Below, piece by piece: positions 10,855 through 17,764 of a stretch of 64,000 bases of DNA; within the stretch, counting starts at the first letter, position 1, and each line of letters begins with the position of its first letter. Under the pieces are notes generated by a model. That model saw nothing but the letters and a program-made list of their open reading frames with translations, ran no database searches and was not told the origin of the DNA. This DNA is from Vibrio sp. CB1-14. Its GTDB lineage: Bacteria; Pseudomonadota; Gammaproteobacteria; Enterobacterales; Vibrionaceae. Made by a program: the position numbers and the translations under genes. The stretch spans positions 3,286,001 to 3,350,000 of the forward strand of contig NZ_CP115920.1 of NCBI RefSeq assembly GCF_040412085.2, in the 5' to 3' direction.

Positions 10855-10944
10855 CTAGCCATTGATGCGCTTCCAGATATAAGCGCTGATTAAAGCGGTC
10901 AAGATGCCAACCGCTAGACGTTGAATTACTTCTTTTTGGGTCAT
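10855..10944 (-). CDS. 29-aa single-helix membrane protein
   Basis: A very short ORF (MTQKEVIQRLAVGILTALIS start, WKRING end) whose ATG overlaps the stop of the muralytic gene (ATGA) and whose stop lies just before the Shine-Dalgarno of the next gene. It is one hydrophobic helix flanked by charges. Tight packing and coupling argue that it is translated. Probably part of the lysis cassette or a minor virion protein. Confidence 0.6.
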   Translation of the reverse strand: MTQKEVIQRLAVGILTALISAYIWKRING

Positions 10945-11420
10945 GCTAGTGCTACCCCTTGCGCTGCATCTTCTAATGAGTAGTAACGCCCGACTTCCAT
11001 AATCGACATGGAATGCACTAGGCGAGTCATAAACTCATCATCAAAGAGATTAAGCGGCGTACTGGCGCCCACGTTGAGGCGACCCGCCACGAACTGCACA
11101 TAGTTGTCCGTGTCGTTGTTATCGCTCTTTGGCGCAAAGCGGCTGATAATTCCTTGAAGGGTGTTTAGCCCATAAAGGTTTTGGTAGTTGCGAATAAGCT
11201 TAGTCGCTGCTCGAAAGCCGTACTTCGAGTGCGAGAAGGTTTCAAACGCTTTATCTTTGGATGGCGTTACTTTGCCCGTCCAAGCATTGTTACTAATGCG
11301 AATGTTGAGCGGGTTGTTGTTACGAATCCCGCGATTGAGTTGTGATTTCACGATATTTACCCCTTTGGGTGCGCCAATCATCAGCGCACCAACTATCAGA
11401 ACAATGATGATTAGACGCAT
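10941..11420 (-). CDS. Membrane-anchored peptidoglycan-degrading virion protein (P5-like)
   Basis: 159 aa: an N-terminal helix (LIIIVLIVGALMIGA), then a lysozyme/transglycosylase-like domain with RGIRNNNPLNIR, NAWTG, FETFSHSKYGFRAATKLIRNY and FAPKSDNNDTDNYV. The RNNNPLNI signature occurs in phage muralytic proteins annotated as structural protein P5-like. It likely opens the cell wall during entry or helps lysis. It lies between the structural genes and the holin-like cassette. Confidence 0.8.
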   Translation of the reverse strand: MRLIIIVLIVGALMIGAPKGVNIVKSQLNRGIRNNNPLNIRISNNAWTGKVTPSKDKAFETFSHSKYGFRAATKLIRNYQNLYGLNTLQGIISRFAPKSDNNDTDNYVQFVAGRLNVGASTPLNLFDDEFMTRLVHSMSIMEVGRYYSLEDAAQGVALA

Positions 11421-11425
11421 GGTGA

Positions 11426-12157
11426 TTACTCTGGCATTGGTGGTGGCGCAATGACTTCAGACCCGACTAGTCGCAACGTTCCCGAATCTTCAAACAAGAT
11501 ATTCGCCGCGTTGAACTTGGTATCTGCTCCGTCCAAGTCACCGTGCATTTTGATACCGATTTCAATGGGAAACCCTTCCGAATATCGGTCGAATATTTCC
11601 ACTATGTCACGAACAAAAACCGTCACGACACACTCGCCTAGAAAAGAGAAAAAGCTTTGACCTGTTGAGCCCTCACCAGCCCTAACTAGATGGATTTTCT
11701 CATCAAAGATATATATCTCTGATTCCATGATGTAAGAGCTCATCGAACCACGCACAAAACGACTGAGTGACACCTTTTCAGCATCGGTTAAATCGGTTCC
11801 ACCGTTTGCCCAATCTATGCGAAATGGAATGTTCAAACTGAACGTGAGTGCAACCATAGCGGCGGGGTCTTCATCTTTAAACTGCTCAACCAAACCATTC
11901 ACCATCACTTTTGTTTCTGGGTCGTTCTGGTACTGGTAAAACGCTTTATCTCCCGCCGTATTGGTGCTCGGCATGAGTTTTTTTAACGCAAATTTCTTCT
12001 CGTTAAAGCCCGCGCTCATTGATGTGCTGGGAATTGGGGTAACCATAGTTTGTATTAACTCGGTGCTACCGCCGCCACCCAAACCACTAAGCAAGTCATA
12101 AAGAAACTCTATTTTGTTGCGGCTGCTGCCCGTGGGTAACGCTGGAAAGTTAGACAT
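11426..12157 (-). CDS. Putative virion structural protein (243 aa)
   Basis: Not recognised by family. A soluble-looking 243-aa protein with a Gly-rich N-terminus (LLSGLGGGG) and beta-rich body; no signal peptide or membrane helix. GGAGTATTAATC precedes the ATG. Its position next to the repeat protein at 12160-12879 within the late genes suggests a vertex, spike or penton-associated role. This is inference from position only. Confidence 0.7.
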   Translation of the reverse strand: MSNFPALPTGSSRNKIEFLYDLLSGLGGGGSTELIQTMVTPIPSTSMSAGFNEKKFALKKLMPSTNTAGDKAFYQYQNDPETKVMVNGLVEQFKDEDPAAMVALTFSLNIPFRIDWANGGTDLTDAEKVSLSRFVRGSMSSYIMESEIYIFDEKIHLVRAGEGSTGQSFFSFLGECVVTVFVRDIVEIFDRYSEGFPIEIGIKMHGDLDGADTKFNAANILFEDSGTLRLVGSEVIAPPPMPE

Positions 12158-12159
12158 GA

Positions 12160-12879
12160 TTAATACTCCAATACCTGCGCTTTATCGGGCGCGGTTCCTG
12201 TTAATGTGAATGTAGCGGCAGTTTCAACCGTGAGCTTTTCGCCTGCCGTAAGCTCAAAACCGTTAAGACTAATTAGCCCTGCGTTAGCGCTACTGGCTTT
12301 GATGATGACGCCTTTACGGGCGGGGTTAGCGGGTACCTCCAACGGCATTTCTCCGCTGTGTACTGAAAGCGCACTACCAGAGAGCACTTTGATTGTTTGC
12401 CCTGCTGCCAGTTCAACGCTTGGCATGGTGCCAACATTCACCGACTGACCGCTTTTAAGCTGAACGTCAGGCAGAGTTTTGATGTCAACTTGCTGACCAT
12501 CTTCAATCTGCACTTTTGGCAAAGAGGACACGCCCACGCTTTGCCCTACTTCAATTTCGACTTTGGGTAACTCGGTCACCCCTACCGTTTGACCAGGCAT
12601 GAAACTGACAGAGGGCATGGTTTGAATATCGAGCTTTTGACCTTCCACTGGCGGGGTGAAATCACCCACACCATGCTCAAGAGACAGCGCCCCTTCACCA
12701 GAGAGAAGGATTCGGCCTAATGGCTTGCCATAACGCAGCACTGAGCGATTGGGTAGCGAGAAGCTTTCCCCTGTCTCGTCAATTCGCACCGATAACTTGC
12801 CCGAAATCGACTCAACAAAGAGCCATGTAGAATCAATGGTTAGGGGAATGGTTTGCCCCTTAGTGAGATTTAGGTTCAT
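12160..12879 (-). CDS. Repeat-containing virion protein, candidate spike/fibre
   Basis: 239 aa. Residues 88-167 are five consecutive 16-residue repeats of the form (L/M)P-x-V-x-(I/L/F)-x-x-GQ-x-(V/I)-x-(V/I)-x-x (for example LPKVEIEVGQSVGVSS), suggesting a beta-solenoid or beta-prism stalk between an N-terminal beta domain and a C-terminal domain (LISLNGFELTAGEKLTVETA). Its ATG overlaps the stop of the gene upstream (ATGA). It may be the receptor-binding spike of a tailless capsid. No sequence match to PM2 P1 can be claimed by eye. Confidence 0.7.
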   Translation of the reverse strand: MNLNLTKGQTIPLTIDSTWLFVESISGKLSVRIDETGESFSLPNRSVLRYGKPLGRILLSGEGALSLEHGVGDFTPPVEGQKLDIQTMPSVSFMPGQTVGVTELPKVEIEVGQSVGVSSLPKVQIEDGQQVDIKTLPDVQLKSGQSVNVGTMPSVELAAGQTIKVLSGSALSVHSGEMPLEVPANPARKGVIIKASSANAGLISLNGFELTAGEKLTVETAATFTLTGTAPDKAQVLEY

Positions 12880-13433
12880 TTGCCTACCGCCTTAACCAGC
12901 ACAAAGCCCAGCACCAGCACAATCACTGCCATGAGTATCAATTGCTGTTTGTTGAGTGCGCTTTGCCCGTTGTCTTGTTTGAACTTTGCAAGCTCGGTGA
13001 GCTTGGCAAGATTCTCGGTGTTTTGAGCCGCTTGGTTACCCGCAAGCCCTGCCATCATTTGCAGGTTTTCGCTATTGGTCGAGCTGAACTCGTTGAGGGC
13101 ACCCGCCGCGAACTTGAGACTGTTGTCCGTGTTGCGCTCCACTAAACCGAGCGATTCACTCATTGCCCCACTTGCGAACTCATAAGACTCATCTAGCGCA
13201 TCCCCTGCAAACGCAAAGGACTCATCCACCGTGTCACTGGCAAAATCAAGAGTTTGCTCGCCAAAGGCAAAGGCTTTATCCACGGCGCCGTGGTCGGTTG
13301 CGGTGATATTGAGCGTTGAATCGCTCACCCCGCTAACCGCTACGCCTAAGTTGTCGCCGTCAATGGCATTCTGACCACTGACGTTTTTAGTATTCGTTGT
13401 TGTATTGCTTGAGGAGCTACCGCCACCACCCAT
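12876..13433 (-). CDS. Hendecad-repeat protein with C-terminal membrane anchor
   Basis: 185 aa. A Gly/Ser-rich start (MGGGGSSSS) is followed by about eight contiguous 11-residue units such as FASDTVDESFA, FAGDALDESYE, FASGAMSESLG and FAAGALNEFSS, predicting a long right-handed coiled coil, then a C-terminal helix (ILMAVIVLVLGFVLVKAVG). It is probably a rod anchored in the virion membrane or the infected cell membrane. GGAGGTTG precedes the ATG. No family recognised. Confidence 0.72.
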   Translation of the reverse strand: MGGGGSSSSNTTTNTKNVSGQNAIDGDNLGVAVSGVSDSTLNITATDHGAVDKAFAFGEQTLDFASDTVDESFAFAGDALDESYEFASGAMSESLGLVERNTDNSLKFAAGALNEFSSTNSENLQMMAGLAGNQAAQNTENLAKLTELAKFKQDNGQSALNKQQLILMAVIVLVLGFVLVKAVGK

Positions 13434-13434
13434 G

Positions 13435-13809
13435 CTACAACCTCCACTTTAGGTATTTGGCGTTGCCGTGGGTCGATTCCGTCACACCACCTAGCCGCTT
13501 GAGTAGCCTCACCACTAAAGGAAAATAAGAGTGGCAAGCCATTGCGGTTAAGTCGTTTTGCTTCACGAACTCGGAAAGCACACGGGTAGCCTTGAGCGCG
13601 TTTTTGCCTACCGCCGCCCAAATGAAATAGGTATCGCCGCGCACCTCACCCGCCAGTAAGCAATCTACCTCTTCCCCTTGGATGTGATAGACGCTCACGC
13701 GCCCCGCCTCAATCTCATGCAGCATCACTGCAAAGTCATTGGGGCAAGCACGAAAAGCGGGTTTCAGTGCGTCAATCGACGCTTGGCTTTTGGTGACGAC
13801 GCGAATCAT
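13435..13809 (-). CDS. Uncharacterised prophage protein (124 aa)
   Basis: A soluble alpha/beta protein of 124 aa starting MIRVVTKSQASIDALKPAFR, with AAVGKNALKATRVL and a C-terminal HGNAKYLKWRL. It starts within the stop of the preceding gene (ATGA overlap) without its own Shine-Dalgarno, so coupled translation is likely. An earlier in-frame Met at 13863 lies inside the neighbour and has no ribosome site. The fold may be acyltransferase-like, but I cannot assign a function. Confidence 0.65.
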   Translation of the reverse strand: MIRVVTKSQASIDALKPAFRACPNDFAVMLHEIEAGRVSVYHIQGEEVDCLLAGEVRGDTYFIWAAVGKNALKATRVLSEFVKQNDLTAMACHSYFPLVVRLLKRLGGVTESTHGNAKYLKWRL

Positions 13810-14006
13810 TTTTTGCGCATCCAGACAATGAGCACGGCAACCACCCCAGCAATAATCAACCAAGTCGGCACACCGCCGCCCATGTTGATCCCACCCACGG
13901 ATTGACCAGAGCTATTGCTTGAACGTGACGACGAAGGCGCCGCCGCGCCGCCACCTGCATTGATGGGCATCGAGCCGCTATTGGTCAGAGAATCAAAACC
14001 AATCAT
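13806..14006 (-). CDS. Small virion membrane protein (66 aa)
   Basis: A Gly/Ser-rich N-terminal half and one C-terminal transmembrane helix (TWLIIAGVVAVLIVWM) ending in RKK. GAGGTGG precedes the ATG, which directly abuts the upstream stop (TAAATG). Typical of the tiny proteins that stud the internal membrane of PM2-like virions. Confidence 0.72.
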   Translation of the reverse strand: MIGFDSLTNSGSMPINAGGGAAAPSSSRSSNSSGQSVGGINMGGGVPTWLIIAGVVAVLIVWMRKK

Positions 14007-14135
14007 TTACCACCTCAGCTTGAACCAGATGACCAGCGCAATCACTGCGAAAACCATCCACTTTGCTTTGTTGATTTCCTTGGCGGTGAGGTAACCCAAT
14101 GTCACCCCCGCCAAGCCTAAGTACGCTAATGGCAT
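14007..14135 (-). CDS. 42-aa membrane protein
   Basis: MPLAYLGLAGVTLGYLTAKE at the start and WMVFAVIALVIWFKLRW at the end: two short hydrophobic segments. The start is the ATG in TGATG overlapping the preceding stop, with GGGGG seven bases upstream. The longer reading frame to 14216 lies inside the upstream gene and is unlikely. Probable virion membrane protein. Confidence 0.72.
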   Translation of the reverse strand: MPLAYLGLAGVTLGYLTAKEINKAKWMVFAVIALVIWFKLRW

Positions 14136-14470
14136 CACTTGCCCCCTTTGAGCGCAAAAGCAAAGCCACCGAGTAGCACTAGCGCAATGAGCACGATGAT
14201 TGCCACGGTCTGCCACTGCATGCCGCCAGAGGTGGTATGCACAGGTTGCCCGTTGGGTTGCTGATAGTCGTTATTGTTGGCGCGGTTCTCGTCAGGGCTG
14301 GCAGATTTAGCGCGGTCTAACTCGTTATCCATCTTGATACCAAGCCAATCCTCACCAAAGCCACCGACCACATCGACGGCACCACCCACAAGCTCACCCG
14401 CACCCTCTAAGATGCCATCGAACCAACCGCCACCACTTGTGGCGGTTTGCGTCACACTAGGGTTTTCCAT
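14135..14470 (-). CDS. Virion membrane protein with C-terminal anchor (111 aa)
   Basis: A Gly-rich amphipathic N-terminus (GILEGAGELVGGAVDVVGGF), a polar linker rich in Asn/Gln, and one transmembrane helix near the end (VAIIVLIALVLLGGFAFAL) followed by KGGK. AAGGGGGTG precedes the ATG. It follows the capsid gene directly, fitting a protein that bridges capsid and internal membrane. No family recognised. Confidence 0.72.
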   Translation of the reverse strand: MENPSVTQTATSGGGWFDGILEGAGELVGGAVDVVGGFGEDWLGIKMDNELDRAKSASPDENRANNNDYQQPNGQPVHTTSGGMQWQTVAIIVLIALVLLGGFAFALKGGK

Positions 14471-14481
14471 CGGTCACCCCC

Positions 14482-15315
14482 TTACTTTGGTTGTGCGATA
14501 ACGCCCACTTGCTCAATCGCTTCAATCAGCACGGGCACACTTCCGTGTTGTGATTTATCAAGCTCGAATTGCAATTGCTTCATTGCATTAGTTGGCAAGC
14601 GACCCTCAACGCCGAAACCAGTGCGAACAAAATCAAGGCTGAACCAACCTGCGTTTTGCTCTAGACCTGAAATCGCCAAGTCAAAAGCGTTATCCGCTTT
14701 GGTAACGTTGATTTCTTCCACGCTGTCACGCAGGACACGAACACGGTCAATAGACGAGTCTTTGAAGTGCACACGCTTAAGTGAAAACAGGGGTGAACGC
14801 TCGGCAAAGTCGAACGGGGTGCGACCTGTCGCGCTGGCGAACCAAGTCAGTGAATAGATACGTGGTAGGTAAACACGCTTTGATTGTGCGGCTGTCGTAT
14901 GAGAGCGAGCACGGATACTTGGCGCAGGCGTACCACCCGCTTTTGAGGCAAGCTGGATATACACAAACCAGATTTCGCCTTGCAGCGTGACCAGTTCACC
15001 AGTACGAACGCCGCCTTTAGTACGAAGGGTTAAATCCGCAAATGGGATAACGTAGCGACCTTCTTGAGTAAATTGCTTACGGTGTTCTTGAAGGTCAACC
15101 AAGTCTTGACCTGTCAGGTTGTACACTTCCTTACCGTTCAGCGTGATACGTACACGCTCAACATCGGCAGGGTCAGTAATATCAGTGACCAGTTCGATGG
15201 ATTGGTAAGTTGGACCACTGACCAAGCGCAATGTGGCTTGGTTGCCCCAATTCACACCCTCAACAGGGTCTAAATCGAGTGGGCGCGGGTTAAATGGCGT
15301 GTTTAGTAGTTCCAT
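14482..15315 (-). CDS. Major capsid protein, PM2 P2-like double jelly-roll (predicted)
   Basis: 277 aa, close to the 269-aa PM2 P2. The order of motifs follows P2 as I recall it: GPTYQSIEL early, then a strand-loop VERVRITLNGKEV, a second barrel half beginning SLKRVHFKDSSIDRVRV, and FSLDFVR near the end. There is no membrane segment. The gene follows a 42-aa membrane protein and is next to the packaging ATPase, the constant pairing in corticoviruses and relatives. Its ATG lies three bases after the upstream stop. A structure prediction showing two stacked jelly rolls would settle it. Confidence 0.8.
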   Translation of the reverse strand: MELLNTPFNPRPLDLDPVEGVNWGNQATLRLVSGPTYQSIELVTDITDPADVERVRITLNGKEVYNLTGQDLVDLQEHRKQFTQEGRYVIPFADLTLRTKGGVRTGELVTLQGEIWFVYIQLASKAGGTPAPSIRARSHTTAAQSKRVYLPRIYSLTWFASATGRTPFDFAERSPLFSLKRVHFKDSSIDRVRVLRDSVEEINVTKADNAFDLAISGLEQNAGWFSLDFVRTGFGVEGRLPTNAMKQLQFELDKSQHGSVPVLIEAIEQVGVIAQPK

Positions 15316-15318
15316 AGC

Positions 15319-15447
15319 TTAAAACCACCCTGAGTTACCATTGATTTGCTCTTTGATAGGCTTGAGCGCGCCTACGTTGTTAATGACTGCCAATGCAATC
15401 AACATGACCACGATGGTCATTAGCATTGTTTTGTGCGTTGCTTTCAT
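15319..15447 (-). CDS. 42-aa virion membrane protein
   Basis: A short ORF (MKATHKTMLMTIVVMLIALA start, NGNSGWF end): basic N-terminus, one hydrophobic helix (MLMTIVVMLIALAVI), polar tail. AGGGGAAAC precedes the ATG and the stop lies 3 nt before the capsid ATG. PM2-type phages carry such tiny membrane proteins beside the capsid gene. The plus-strand frame across this region lacks a ribosome site. Confidence 0.75.
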   Translation of the reverse strand: MKATHKTMLMTIVVMLIALAVINNVGALKPIKEQINGNSGWF

Positions 15448-15526
15448 GTGTTTCCCCTGCTTCACAGCGTTGGAACGGTTAAAGGAGTCATTATCAAATC
15501 AGGTGGCGGGGATTTCGTCACTAAGG

Positions 15527-15564
15527 TTCAACCTATAGGTATAACTTTTAACCTATAGGTTGAA
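15527..15564 (-). promoter_or_regulatory. Paired palindrome, probable late-gene operator
   Basis: TTCAACCTATAGGT, a 10-bp spacer, then ACCTATAGGTTGAA: a perfect 14-bp inverted repeat in which each arm contains the 10-bp palindrome ACCTATAGGT. Palindrome centres are 20 bp apart, about two helical turns, as for cooperative dimer sites. It lies between the ATPase stop and the capsid cluster. No T tract follows, so it is not a simple terminator. A GATAAT -10-like box occurs downstream on the minus strand. Confidence 0.6.
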
Positions 15565-15572
15565 ATGAGAGG

Positions 15573-16322
15573 TTAGCGGTAGTTTCGAGAGAGCCTTTTG
15601 CCCGTTTCGCAGTTCAGCGCGCCGCGCTCTAGGTTGCCAATGCCGTCACGAATAATCAGGTATTCAGCAATCGCTTTGCCGATACACTGCTTATTGACCT
15701 TGGCACTTTTGAGATCGGCGACTTCGTTGGAGTGAACGCCTTTTTGCTTGGCGACCCAATCAGCATCAACGCCAGAGTTCACCGCACCGAGCCACCACAC
15801 GCTTGATTGATTGGTGACGGTTTTGGGCACCTCCTGACCACGCTGAAAAATGGTGTGAACGACATGACCAAACTGGCGACCACCACGGAGCAATTCTCCC
15901 GTTTTGCCTTCGAGCTTGCCTGAGGTTTCCGCGCAGCTTGCCAGCTCCTCAATCACCACATGCAGTTTGGGTTTATGACCATCGCCGAGCGCCCAAGCAA
16001 TCGCGCTGAAGGTTTCAAGCTCAGACATACACGCGCCCTTTGGGGGAATGTAGGCGAGCTTGAACGAACAGCCCGAACGGCGCCCTTGCACTGCCGCCTT
16101 GATAAACTTGGCAGGGTCAGTAAAGCCGTGGCACATTTGCCCGTGAAACTTCTGCCCTGCGTAGTTGCGGTACGGGTCAAAGAACAGAGCTTGTGACTTT
16201 TTAGGTACGAGCCCCATGTATTTCACTGCACTGGTTTTGCCGCTGCCCGTGCCGCCAAGGTACACGGTGTGCTCGGCGTCATGGGATGGGTTGGAGTTAA
16301 TCGGGTTTACGATGAGAGTCAC
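15573..16322 (-). CDS. FtsK/HerA-type genome-packaging ATPase (PM2 P9-like)
   Basis: Predicted to drive DNA packaging into the membrane-containing capsid. 249 aa with Walker A GGTGSGKT at 23-30, Walker B LHVVIEE at about 120-126, and a downstream sensor-like region (HTIFQRGQEVPKTVTNQSS). No membrane helix, unlike inovirus Zot. It starts with GTG preceded by GGAGG at six bases, overlapping the gene upstream by 26 bp. Size and position beside the capsid gene match corticovirus packaging ATPases. Confidence 0.88.
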   Translation of the reverse strand: MTLIVNPINSNPSHDAEHTVYLGGTGSGKTSAVKYMGLVPKKSQALFFDPYRNYAGQKFHGQMCHGFTDPAKFIKAAVQGRRSGCSFKLAYIPPKGACMSELETFSAIAWALGDGHKPKLHVVIEELASCAETSGKLEGKTGELLRGGRQFGHVVHTIFQRGQEVPKTVTNQSSVWWLGAVNSGVDADWVAKQKGVHSNEVADLKSAKVNKQCIGKAIAEYLIIRDGIGNLERGALNCETGKRLSRNYR

Positions 16323-16734
16323 GCTCGACCTCCTGCTGCTTTTTCAGTTCGAGGGCAGTTATTTGCTTTTTCGACGCCCACCACAAACCAAGGATTGCCA
16401 AGGCAAGGGTCATGATATTCATGTAGTCGCCGCATTGGTCGAGAAGCGCCCCGCCGTATTGCTTGGCAACAGGGCGAGCCGCATTCACCACGCTTTGCTT
16501 GGCGCGCTCATCAAACTCAAAATCAATATCTTTGAGAATCGACACGGCTTGCTCAACCACCACAAGCCCCGTGGTGACCAGTGCATCAAACGCCTCACTG
16601 GTATCGACCTCTGGCTGACTTTCAGTTGAAGCTAACGCGCCTTCTTGTGCTGATGGCTCATTGTTAAGGTTGGCAATGTACGCATCCAACTCATCAAGGT
16701 TGTCAGCGCTTGTTTCAACGGTTGGGTTACTCAT
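16297..16734 (-). CDS. Acidic protein with C-terminal membrane helix (145 aa)
   Basis: An acidic, Ser/Glu-rich N-terminus (about 60 residues), a helical middle (VTTGLVVVEQAVSILKDIDF) and a transmembrane helix (YMNIMTLALAILGLWWASKK) with a basic tail. The start is at 16734: GGAGG is upstream and the ATG overlaps the preceding stop in the string ATGAGTAA. Function unknown; probably a virion or packaging-associated membrane protein. Confidence 0.7.
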   Translation of the reverse strand: MSNPTVETSADNLDELDAYIANLNNEPSAQEGALASTESQPEVDTSEAFDALVTTGLVVVEQAVSILKDIDFEFDERAKQSVVNAARPVAKQYGGALLDQCGDYMNIMTLALAILGLWWASKKQITALELKKQQEVERDSHRKPD

Positions 16735-17257
16735 GGCTATCGCCCTCCTCACTCGGTTGTGGTTTGGCTAACATGCGCTTGATGGCAAACAGCAACACGA
16801 CAATGACGCCAAGACAGGCGGCAACCTTGAAGATTTGCGGTTTCAGGCTTGTCTCTGGCGGTGTTGGCTCAGTGGTTTCAGTGGTACTTGATTCGGTTGG
16901 TGGCAGCACTTCAGCGGGAGGGGTTACCGTAGGCGAAAAACTCTCAACGCTTTCAACACTCGCTTCAACCGTTGATTCAACCGACTCATCAACCGTTAGC
17001 TCAACCTTGTCAGATAAGGCTTGGAGCGCATCGGCGGTTTCGGTCATGTTGTCAGTGCAATAACCGCTCACGGTTTTGCTCATTGAACTGTTGCCGCAAC
17101 TGGGGCACTTGTAATAGAGCAAGCCAAGGTTGCGACCGTTCTTGACCGTTTCCCCGCTATCTATCAAGCGACCTTCACCCACCATGTGAACGGTGGCAGT
17201 GCTGCGACAAACAGGGCACGGCACATAGCCGCGCACTGGATTGGGCGTTTTACTCAT
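16727..17257 (-). CDS. Zinc-ribbon protein with membrane anchor (176 aa)
   Basis: The N-terminus holds a zinc ribbon, CPVC (C14, C17) and CPSC (about C51, C54), with PxRGYVPCPVC and LYYKCPSCGNSS. A long acidic Thr/Ser/Glu-rich linker leads to one helix (VAACLGVIVVLLFAI). GGAGG precedes the ATG at 17257, which overlaps the upstream stop in ATGAGTAA. PM2 encodes a zinc-binding late-gene activator (P14), but that protein has no membrane anchor that I know of, so the role here is open. Confidence 0.72.
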   Translation of the reverse strand: MSKTPNPVRGYVPCPVCRSTATVHMVGEGRLIDSGETVKNGRNLGLLYYKCPSCGNSSMSKTVSGYCTDNMTETADALQALSDKVELTVDESVESTVEASVESVESFSPTVTPPAEVLPPTESSTTETTEPTPPETSLKPQIFKVAACLGVIVVLLFAIKRMLAKPQPSEEGDSHE

Positions 17258-17558
17258 CGGTGGTCGCCTCCTCAATATCTGCATTCAATTGCTTTTCTAA
17301 CGCTTGTTTGCGCTGCGCTCGAATCACTCGGTTTGATTTGGCGACGAGTTTTGCTTTGTCGATAAGCTTTGGGTCTAAGCCAAGCATGGAAAGCGGGTCT
17401 GCGCCGCCCATGAGGACTTTGGGCGCCAGTGATAAAAGCTCACTCGGTGACAGGTCTTTGACGGTATCAAACGCCGTTTCTAACTCCGCTTCCAGTGTGT
17501 CAATGGTGTTTAGGCGCGCAAGCTCGGCTTGGCACTCATCTTTGGTCATGGTTTTCAT
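17250..17558 (-). CDS. Small helical protein, first gene after the HUH initiator (102 aa)
   Basis: 102 aa, highly helical and charged, no membrane segment or recognised domain (MKTMTKDECQAELARLNTID start; DPKLIDKAKLVAKSNRVIRA; acidic ATTDE end). AGGGG lies six bases before the ATG. Its upstream region (17559-17764) carries a palindrome and a long inverted repeat, so it may open a separate transcription unit. Function unknown. Confidence 0.7.
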   Translation of the reverse strand: MKTMTKDECQAELARLNTIDTLEAELETAFDTVKDLSPSELLSLAPKVLMGGADPLSMLGLDPKLIDKAKLVAKSNRVIRAQRKQALEKQLNADIEEATTDE

Positions 17559-17603
17559 GGTGTACCCCTGTCTCTCGACGTTGGTTGATTATTTTTACCT
17601 ATA

Positions 17604-17615
17604 TGACATTTGTCA
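17604..17615. promoter_or_regulatory. Palindrome TGACATTTGTCA upstream of the structural genes
   Basis: A 12-bp sequence with TGACA/TGTCA arms and TT centre, ~45 bp upstream of the 17558 start. On the minus strand a GTGACA -35-like hexamer overlaps it, with AATAAT about 17 bp downstream as a possible -10. A candidate operator or activator site for the late genes. Confidence 0.45.
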
Positions 17616-17656
17616 CATAAAATTCATGCGGTTAGAGGTGTTAACTCCTACACTTA

Positions 17657-17724
17657 AATTGGGCGTTGGACTACTACCACTGTTTAGACACTTCCAAATC
17701 TGAACTGGATTCAACGCCCAAACC
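17657..17724. repeat. Long inverted repeat TTGGGCGTTG ... CAACGCCCAA
   Basis: Ten-base arms at about 17659 and 17712 enclose ~43 nt in the 200-bp gap between the initiator stop and the next gene. No T tract on either side. It could be a cruciform, a replication-related site or a weak transcript end. Confidence 0.45.
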
Positions 17725-17764
17725 TTTCCCTATGATTGCCCCTGATTCACATCGTTGGCACTTC

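Noticed and set aside
15341..15538. Plus-strand 65-aa ORF between ATPase and capsid genes
   Set aside because: No ribosome site, against the direction of the operon, and overlaps the better supported 42-aa minus-strand gene.
15527..15564. Rho-independent terminator for the ATPase gene
   Set aside because: Stem is strong but A/T-rich and not followed by a T tract on either strand; the twin palindromes fit an operator better.
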